A stretch of DNA of 18,020 bases from Candidatus Nomurabacteria bacterium. Lineage in GTDB: Bacteria > Patescibacteriota > Minisyncoccia > Phycocordibacterales > UBA9973. The stretch is taken from the NCBI GenBank assembly GCA_943356455.1, contig CALRFB010000010.1, positions 1,347-19,366 on the forward strand, written 5' to 3'. The position numbers were made by a program, and so were the translations under genes. Shown here in pieces: positions 13,160 through 18,020 of this stretch (positions are counted from its first letter, which is position 1; every line of letters begins with the position of its first letter). The notes under the pieces were generated by a model, which was not told the DNA's origin, ran no database searches, and worked only from the letters and a program-made list of their open reading frames with translations.

Positions 13160-15814
13160 CTAGAGCAGCTTTTTGAGATATTTACCTGTATGACTTTTTG
13201 GTGTATTAGCGATTTCTTCAGGTGTACCACGTGCGATAACCTTGCCTCCACCTTCGCCACCTTCTGGTCCGAAGTCGATCACATAGTCGGCGCATTTTAT
13301 CAGATCGAGATTATGTTCAATAACAACCACAGTATTACCTTTGGCCACGAGACGATTGAGCACGCCGATAAGATTCTTGACGTCGTCGTAATGCAAACCG
13401 ACTGTGGGTTCGTCGAGCAAGTACATCGTGCGTTCAAGGAATGGTCTGTAGAGTTCGGAAGCTATCTTCACACGCTGAGCTTCCCCGCCCGAAAGCGTTT
13501 TGGCAGACTGACCAAGTTTGATATATCCAAGACCGACGTCTTCAAGTGTTTGCAAACGATCAGCGATCGCCGGAATATCTTTGAAAAAGATGAGTGACTC
13601 CTCTACTGTCATTTCCAAAATTTCAAAAATATTTTTCTTTTTATATTTAATCGTCAGAGTTTCTTTGTCGAAACGTTTACCACCACAGACATCACATGTG
13701 ACATATACCGTTGGCAAGAAATGCATTTCAACAGCGATTTCTCCATTACCTTCGCAGGCTTCACAACGACCACCTTTGACATTGAAAGAGAAGCGATTGA
13801 CTTTCCAACCACGCAAACGAGCTTCTTCGGTCGAAGCAAATAAGTCGCGAATATGTGTAAATGCGCCGGTATACGTGGCAATGTTCGAACGTGGCGTACG
13901 GCCAATTGGAGACTGATCGATGAGGATTGCACGTGCTAGGTATTCATGTCCTGTAAATGATGCACAGTTGAATGTTTGATTTGATCGGTACTTACGTTCA
14001 AAACGGGCTTGGAGGTTTTTGTATAACACTTCATACAAAAACGAACTTTTACCTGAACCAGAAACACCGGTGATCGCCACAAGTTTACCTAGGGGCAATT
14101 CCATATTTTGGTTTTGAATATTAAATATAGTCGCGCCAACAACTTTAATGATACCTTTATCACTTTCGCGTCTTTTTTCGGGAACTTCAATTTCAAGCTC
14201 TTTTCGCAAATACGCAAGAGTGCGAGATCCAGATATTTCTTTTTTCTTGGCGAGTAGTTCTTCGAGCCAACCAGAAACAATAACTTCACCACCATGCACA
14301 CCTGCTTTCGGGCCGATATCAATGATGTAGTCAGATGCATATATAGTATCTTCATCGTGTTCAACAACAATGATGGTGTTACCCAAGTCACGCAATCCTT
14401 CTAGTGTTTTTATAAGACGTTCATTGTCGCGCTGATGTAAGCCAATAGTTGGCTCATCAAGCACGTACATCGCACCAACAAGTTTCGAACCTAGCTGCGA
14501 GGCCAGGCGAATACGTTGAGCTTCACCGCCGGAAAGAGTATTTGCTCGGCGATCAAGCGCCAGGTAGTCGAGACCAACGTCGTATAAAAATATAAGTCGG
14601 TCTTCGATTTCTCGTAAAACTGTTTTAGCAATTTCTTTTTCTTTGGCGGTGAGTTTAAGCGTACCAAAAAAATCTACTGCGGCTTGGACTGACATAGAAG
14701 TGACATCGACAACATTTTTTCTTGTATGGTGACCAACTTTGTCATGTGATGCACCTAAAAAAACATTGAGTGCTTCGGGTCGCAGACGCGCACCCTTACA
14801 TTCATCGCAAACTTCTGTACCGAGGAAATATTTTGTTCCGAGACCATTACAAGCGGGACATGCTCCGTATGGAGAATTGAAAGAAAACAGACGAGGTTCT
14901 ATTTCTGGAAAAGAGAAACCGTCATTGGGGCAAGCAAATTTGGCAGACATAAGAAATTCTTGCGCTTCGGTATTTTCTTTATTTTCTTCAAACGATATTT
15001 TAACTAGCCCCTCAGATTCTACGATGGCACGCTCAACTGCTTCGGAAAGACGAATTTCGGTATCGCGAGGATTGCTGGTGAATTCATGGAGGGCGATTTC
15101 GTCAACCAGGACATCGATGTTATGGGCTTTGTGTTTATCTATTTCGATACGGTCGCGTAAGTTTTGAACCTTGCCGTCAATACGAACATGAGTAAATCCT
15201 TTACCGAGCATATCGTAAAGCAACTGGTAGTACTCACCTTTGCGTCCTCGCACAATCGGAGAATAAATGCGTACTGGTCGATCGTCGAATTCTACACCCA
15301 TGACTTTTTTAGTCTTTGATGTGGCTTTTGCAGCCTGTGTCGCTTCGGCTACTTTTTCGTGGACAAAACGACCGATTTCTTCGTTGGAAAGTTTTTTTAT
15401 TTCTTCGCCACAACGTGGACAAAACGGACGCCCAACTCGGGCATAGAGCACACGCAAGTAGTCGTATATCTCTGTAATAGTTGCCACGGTAGATCGAGGA
15501 TTGTTGGAACGAGATTTTTGATCAATAGAAATTGCTGGCGAAAGACCGGTTATCTCATCGACATCAGGTTTACCCATTTGACGAAGGAATTGACGAGCAT
15601 ATGAAGACAATGACTCAACGTAGCGACGTTGGCCTTCGGCAAATATAGTATCAAATGCCAAAGATGATTTCCCTGATCCAGACATGCCGGTAATAGCTAT
15701 CATTTTGTTACGTGGCATTTCAACCGAAATATTTTTCAGGTTGTGGGTGCGGGCACCCTTGACGACGATTTTACCTTCGTCGAAATCTTTATTTTGTCTT
15801 GATGGATTTTTCAT
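13160..15814 (-). CDS. uvrA: Excinuclease ABC subunit A
   Basis: Damage-sensing ABC ATPase dimer of nucleotide excision repair, 884 residues (family about 940). Two ATPase modules: Walker A GMSGSGKS (43-50) and GVSGSGKS (583-590), signature LSGGEAQ (427-433 and 774-780), Walker B YVLDEPTIGLH and YLLDEPTVGLH, with switch His in VVEHDED and VIEHNLD. The UvrB-binding and insertion regions lie at about 130-290. The zinc module of domain II reads C295-P-N-D298 ... C319-x2-C322, so one ligand Cys of the usual CxxC is Asp. The second zinc module is complete (C684, C687, C707, C710). It has its own promoter and a leader of about 63 nt; the propeller gene begins 87 bases downstream from a separate promoter. 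No terminator is visible after uvrA. Confidence 0.97.
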   Translation of the reverse strand: MKNPSRQNKDFDEGKIVVKGARTHNLKNISVEMPRNKMIAITGMSGSGKSSLAFDTIFAEGQRRYVESLSSYARQFLRQMGKPDVDEITGLSPAISIDQKSRSNNPRSTVATITEIYDYLRVLYARVGRPFCPRCGEEIKKLSNEEIGRFVHEKVAEATQAAKATSKTKKVMGVEFDDRPVRIYSPIVRGRKGEYYQLLYDMLGKGFTHVRIDGKVQNLRDRIEIDKHKAHNIDVLVDEIALHEFTSNPRDTEIRLSEAVERAIVESEGLVKISFEENKENTEAQEFLMSAKFACPNDGFSFPEIEPRLFSFNSPYGACPACNGLGTKYFLGTEVCDECKGARLRPEALNVFLGASHDKVGHHTRKNVVDVTSMSVQAAVDFFGTLKLTAKEKEIAKTVLREIEDRLIFLYDVGLDYLALDRRANTLSGGEAQRIRLASQLGSKLVGAMYVLDEPTIGLHQRDNERLIKTLEGLRDLGNTIIVVEHDEDTIYASDYIIDIGPKAGVHGGEVIVSGWLEELLAKKKEISGSRTLAYLRKELEIEVPEKRRESDKGIIKVVGATIFNIQNQNMELPLGKLVAITGVSGSGKSSFLYEVLYKNLQARFERKYRSNQTFNCASFTGHEYLARAILIDQSPIGRTPRSNIATYTGAFTHIRDLFASTEEARLRGWKVNRFSFNVKGGRCEACEGNGEIAVEMHFLPTVYVTCDVCGGKRFDKETLTIKYKKKNIFEILEMTVEESLIFFKDIPAIADRLQTLEDVGLGYIKLGQSAKTLSGGEAQRVKIASELYRPFLERTMYLLDEPTVGLHYDDVKNLIGVLNRLVAKGNTVVVIEHNLDLIKCADYVIDFGPEGGEGGGKVIARGTPEEIANTPKSHTGKYLKKLL

Positions 15815-15883
15815 ATGATTATGTATCTCGTATAAGCCGAAACGCCCTCGCTGTGACGCTAAGGGGTATCTATATACAAAACA

Positions 15884-15911
15884 AGTATAGCACGTGGCTC
15901 CTAATTGACAA
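15884..15911 (-). promoter_or_regulatory. Promoter of uvrA
   Basis: -35 TTGTCA (15911-15906), 16-base spacer, -10 TATACT (15889-15884) on the minus strand. The -35 overlaps the plus-strand TTGACA of the divergent 170-aa gene. No classical LexA box is seen. Confidence 0.6.
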
Positions 15912-15935
15912 AATAAAATAATAAGTTACTATAAA
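15905..15935 (+). promoter_or_regulatory. Promoter of the 170-aa gene, -35 overlapping that of uvrA
   Basis: Perfect -35 TTGACA (15905-15910). The -10 is either TACTAT (15927-15932, 16-base spacer) or TATAAA (15930-15935, 19-base spacer). The ATG at 15946 follows at once, so the leader would be 0-7 nt. Confidence 0.6.
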
Positions 15936-15945
15936 AAGAAAAAAT

Positions 15946-16458
15946 ATGGTAAAGAAAGATACAATACTCACGAACGAACAACGTAAAGATCTTCACAAGA
16001 TAACGGTACTCATCGAGTACATTCCTGTATTATTCGATGAACAATTTCGAATTTTACAACGTGAACTTGGTAAGCGTGGTGTTCGACTCAAAGGAGACAG
16101 GCTTTCCAGTGCACTGACATGGGACAGCACACCCCCATCTCAGCACCATGGCATAGGCCTAGGACCAGTAGTTGAAAACCCTAGCGAGCATGCGCTTGTG
16201 CTGGAAAATGAGAATGGGAAAAATAGCGTGGTCCTTGATTTCAACCCTGATAGTACGGCAGGTAGGTCGCTCACATTTACTTTTATTTGGATTTCTAGTG
16301 AATCCAATAAAAAAACAAGCAACGCTTGTTCGAGTGATGTACTGACGAAGAAAAAAACGCTTGATGCATTGGCGAATTTTTTTTCCTCACACTGCACCGG
16401 CGGATTGGCTCAACGTTCATTCGTGGAACATTTCAATAAAATCGTACGCTCGAAATGA
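15946..16458 (+). CDS. Hypothetical protein, 170 aa
   Basis: Soluble protein without signal peptide or membrane segment; family not recognised. The N-terminal 50 residues are a charged amphipathic helical region (LTNEQRKDLHKITVLIEYIP, then FRILQRELGKRG). A His/Gly loop (PPSQHHGIGLGP, about 63-74) follows, then beta-like strands (HALVLEN, SVVLDF, LTFTFIWIS) and a helical C-terminus. Shares a divergent promoter region with uvrA, so it may be co-regulated with repair, which is inference only. The stop codon lies in the loop of its own terminator. Confidence 0.75.
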   Translation: MVKKDTILTNEQRKDLHKITVLIEYIPVLFDEQFRILQRELGKRGVRLKGDRLSSALTWDSTPPSQHHGIGLGPVVENPSEHALVLENENGKNSVVLDFNPDSTAGRSLTFTFIWISSESNKKTSNACSSDVLTKKKTLDALANFFSSHCTGGLAQRSFVEHFNKIVRSK

Positions 16459-16473
16459 GTGTGCGATTTTTTT
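16439..16473 (+). terminator. Intrinsic terminator overlapping the stop codon of the 170-aa gene
   Basis: A 13-pair stem with two G-U pairs (16439-16451 with 16457-16469), loop GAAAT, followed by a T run to 16473. The stop TGA (16456-16458) straddles the loop and the 3' arm, so a terminating ribosome would cover the hairpin. Confidence 0.85.
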
Positions 16474-16484
16474 ATACTTTGTAT

Positions 16485-16538
16485 TTGAACATTATCAACA
16501 CTATTTATATATACCAGTAAAATAAAATCGCATATACT
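16485..16538 (+). promoter_or_regulatory. Promoter region of the DoxX-type gene
   Basis: Two options. TTGAAC (16485-16490), 17-base spacer, TATATA (16508-16513) gives a leader of about 30 nt. TATACT at 16533-16538, only 12 bases from the ATG, gives about 6 nt but lacks a good -35; it is part of the near-palindrome TATACTTAGTATA (16533-16545). Confidence 0.45.
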
Positions 16539-16550
16539 TAGTATAGATAT

Positions 16551-17630
16551 ATGAAAAAAAGTATCGGCATCTGTATTTCAATTTTTTCTTTACTTGCACA
16601 TCGTGCAAGTGCTCATGTTGCCTATGTCACACCACCAGACACACTCGTCCGAACAGCCGGAATCGATTTTCATTTTCTACTTTCTCCGCTAGGTAATATC
16701 AACTACGGCATACTATTAGTTTCTTTTTTGCTGCTCATCGGATCGGCATACTACCTCGGGCACCACATACCACTTTTCATACAAGAGTTTGCTTTTATTA
16801 AAAAACGGCTGCAAACTTACTCCAGTAGTGTGCCCTGGATACTTCGTCTGGGTCTCGGTATCGCTGTGCTCGGTGCAGGCCTCCATGGTGTTCTCATTAG
16901 CCCAGTAGCACCAACGATATCAGCCATCGCGGCTTGGGAAATTATTGCTGGCTTCTCTCTCCTTGTAGGATTCTTGGTAACACCAAGCTTACTAGCCATT
17001 GTTGGTTTTTATATAGCTGGTGCACTTAATCATGGATATAGCCTTGGTAACCTAGAAATCGTCGGCACCGCAGTTGCTCTTTTCTTACTTGCAAGCAGTC
17101 GTCCTGGTTTTGACGATATCGTTGGTATACCGATGCCGTTTCGAAATACATATGAAAAAGTTGCGCCGCTTGTATTGCGCATTACGCTTGGTGGTACATT
17201 TATATTTTTAGCATTTTATGAAAAGATTTTTAATCCTCATTACTTTGGTTTTGTCGTTGACAACTACAACCTACAATCATTGATCCATGTTTCTCCGGCA
17301 ATGTGGACCCTTTCCGTTGGAGTCATCGAACTTATCATTGGTTTGGCTATTTTGCTTGGATTTAAAACCCGTATCAGCTCTGCTATAGCATCCATCATTT
17401 TTATTTGCACATATTTCTTTTTCAAAGAAGCCGTATATTCCCATGTTGCGATCTTTGCTTCCCTGTCTGCTCTTTTTATTCTGGGAGGTGGCATGTGGTC
17501 TATCGATGAACACTTGGAGAGAAAAAACATAGTACAAAAAAGAATTACCGCTCCACGTACACGAGCTACGGTTAGCAAGATATCTTCTAAAAAAACAACA
17601 GTACGGCGAGTTGCGCGCAAACCTATATAA
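16551..17630 (+). CDS. DoxX-family integral membrane protein with signal peptide and two DoxX-like halves
   Basis: 359 residues. Signal peptide MKKSIGICISIFSLLAHRASA, with probable cleavage after A21 giving a mature N-terminus His-Val-Ala-Tyr-Val. About eight or nine membrane helices follow from residue 52. Two similar halves start with the DoxX-like motifs WILRLGLGIAVLGAGLHGVL (96-115) and LVLRITLGGTFIFLAFYEKI (207-226), the second followed by FNPHYFGF. The last ~36 residues are strongly basic (Lys/Arg-rich) and probably cytoplasmic. DoxX-type proteins are linked to membrane redox functions, but several subfamilies have no known activity and I see no catalytic residue that decides. The gene is monocistronic. 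Confidence 0.82.
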   Translation: MKKSIGICISIFSLLAHRASAHVAYVTPPDTLVRTAGIDFHFLLSPLGNINYGILLVSFLLLIGSAYYLGHHIPLFIQEFAFIKKRLQTYSSSVPWILRLGLGIAVLGAGLHGVLISPVAPTISAIAAWEIIAGFSLLVGFLVTPSLLAIVGFYIAGALNHGYSLGNLEIVGTAVALFLLASSRPGFDDIVGIPMPFRNTYEKVAPLVLRITLGGTFIFLAFYEKIFNPHYFGFVVDNYNLQSLIHVSPAMWTLSVGVIELIIGLAILLGFKTRISSAIASIIFICTYFFFKEAVYSHVAIFASLSALFILGGGMWSIDEHLERKNIVQKRITAPRTRATVSKISSKKTTVRRVARKPI

Positions 17631-17644
17631 TCCACTATGTCCTT

Positions 17645-17672
17645 TTGACTAGTTCGACATTGGTGGTATTCT
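17645..17672 (+). promoter_or_regulatory. Possible promoter of the 38-aa ORF
   Basis: TTGACT (17645-17650), 16-base spacer, TATTCT (17667-17672), giving a leader of about 13 nt before the ATG at 17693. Confidence 0.4.
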
Positions 17673-17692
17673 CTATCTAAATCTACATTCAT

Positions 17693-17809
17693 ATGACTCG
17701 AAATAGACGCAATCCGTACACATGCAGATCCTTCAGAGGACCGGCGAAATCTAAAGCATGCTTTTCATGCACGAGAACCTGTAATAAATATTTTTGTCGT
17801 AGACGATAA
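17693..17809 (+). CDS. Possible Cys-rich cationic micropeptide, 38 aa
   Basis: ATG 17693 to TAA 17807-17809. Five cysteines (positions 11, 23, 26, 30, 35) with the core CFSCTRTCNKYFC, and 13 Arg/Lys with no acidic residue. A promoter-like pair lies just upstream and an intrinsic terminator begins four bases after the stop, so the unit is compact and complete. There is no signal peptide, so a cytosolic metal- or nucleic-acid-binding peptide is as likely as a toxin or bacteriocin. At this length a chance frame cannot be excluded. Confidence 0.35.
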   Translation: MTRNRRNPYTCRSFRGPAKSKACFSCTRTCNKYFCRRR

Positions 17810-17812
17810 AAC

Positions 17813-17838
17813 AAGCCCCAATACTCTGGGGCTTTTTT
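17813..17838. terminator. Bidirectional terminator
   Basis: AAGCCCC (17813-17819) pairs with GGGGCTT (17828-17834), loop AATACTCT, with T runs on both strands. It separates the plus-strand genes from the convergent minus-strand gene ending at 17872. Confidence 0.88.
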
Positions 17839-17871
17839 ATATAGTCCACGCACTATGTGTGATTCTATGCG

Positions 17872-18020
17872 CTAGCGATCTACAGTTACGACTATCGGGC
17901 CAACGGAGTACGGTGCGATATCGTATGGAGAGAAATAAAAAGTGATATGATCAGCACCAAATGTAAATACATCGAAAGCATCTGGCTCAAGATCACTCAA
18001 GTCTGTAAATAAAATCGATT
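17872..18020 (-). CDS. C-terminus of a DUF3298 / RsiV-like domain protein (partial)
   Basis: Only the last 48 residues are in the window, translated by hand; the stop TAG is at 17874-17872 and the start lies beyond base 18020. The sequence DHITFYFSPYDIAPYSVGP matches the end of the DUF3298 domain (FYFxPYxIAPYxxGP), found in extracytoplasmic proteins such as the anti-sigma factor RsiV and in peptidoglycan-related lipoproteins. It is probably the extracytoplasmic domain of an anchored protein. Identification rests on this one motif. Confidence 0.6.
   Translation of the reverse strand, partial: SILFTDLSDLEPDAFDVFTFGADHITFYFSPYDIAPYSVGPIVVTVDR

Noticed and set aside
15815..15883. Structured leader or LexA box before uvrA
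   Set aside because: Only weak short complementarities (CCCT/AGGG) and no known SOS-box pattern are visible.
1..18020. CRISPR array, IS transposase or TGA-recoded genes
   Set aside because: No regularly spaced direct repeats at DNA level and no transposase frame; the propeller repeats are protein-level only, and TGA serves as a normal stop.

Overview
The window looks like a piece of a Patescibacteria (Candidate Phyla Radiation) chromosome, probably Paceibacteria/Parcubacteria-like. The evidence is a compact type IV pilus operon with its own response regulator, a shortened UvrC, a divergent D-Ala-D-Ala ligase, a giant NHL-propeller surface protein with an internal LPQTG motif, many small orphan proteins, and almost no Shine-Dalgarno sequences. 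TGA is used as a stop, so the genetic code is standard (table 11), not the TGA-glycine code of Gracilibacteria/Absconditabacteria. The taxonomic placement is inference; there is no rRNA here to confirm it.

Layout. (1) 1-2720, minus strand: response regulator, pilB and pilC (cut by the window edge) form one operon for type IV pilus assembly. (2) About 2760-4890: an accessory island between that operon and a tRNA-Ala(UGC) gene. It holds a probable structured non-coding RNA with its own terminator, a 107-aa and a 178-aa orphan protein transcribed divergently from back-to-back -35 boxes, and the C-terminal remnant of a large serine recombinase that reads antisense into the tRNA gene. (3) 5075-8048, minus strand: a small membrane-anchored protein, a Ddl-like ATP-grasp ligase and a short UvrC. 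(4) 8133-8615, plus strand: a 160-aa orphan. (5) 8642-13072, minus strand: a 1476-aa envelope protein with 12 NHL-like blades, an Ig-like region, two Cys-bounded A-x-N motifs, LPQTG, membrane helices and two cytoplasmic carboxypeptidase-regulatory-like folds. (6) 13160-15814, minus strand: uvrA. (7) 15946-17809, plus strand: a 170-aa orphan, a tandem DoxX-type membrane protein and a possible 38-aa Cys-rich basic peptide. (8) 17872 to the end, minus strand: the C-terminus of a DUF3298/RsiV-like protein.

The genes fall into pilus motility/DNA uptake, cell envelope (Ddl, propeller protein, DoxX, DUF3298) and nucleotide excision repair (UvrA, UvrC; no UvrB in the window). Most intergenic gaps can be read as promoter plus intrinsic terminator. 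Several -10 boxes lie so close to the start codon that transcripts would have little or no leader.

The item most likely to be undescribed is the 5'/3'-paired RNA at about 2916-3102. Next are the Ddl homologue with altered catalytic residues, the large propeller protein with a non-terminal sorting-like motif, and the Cys-rich micro-ORF.
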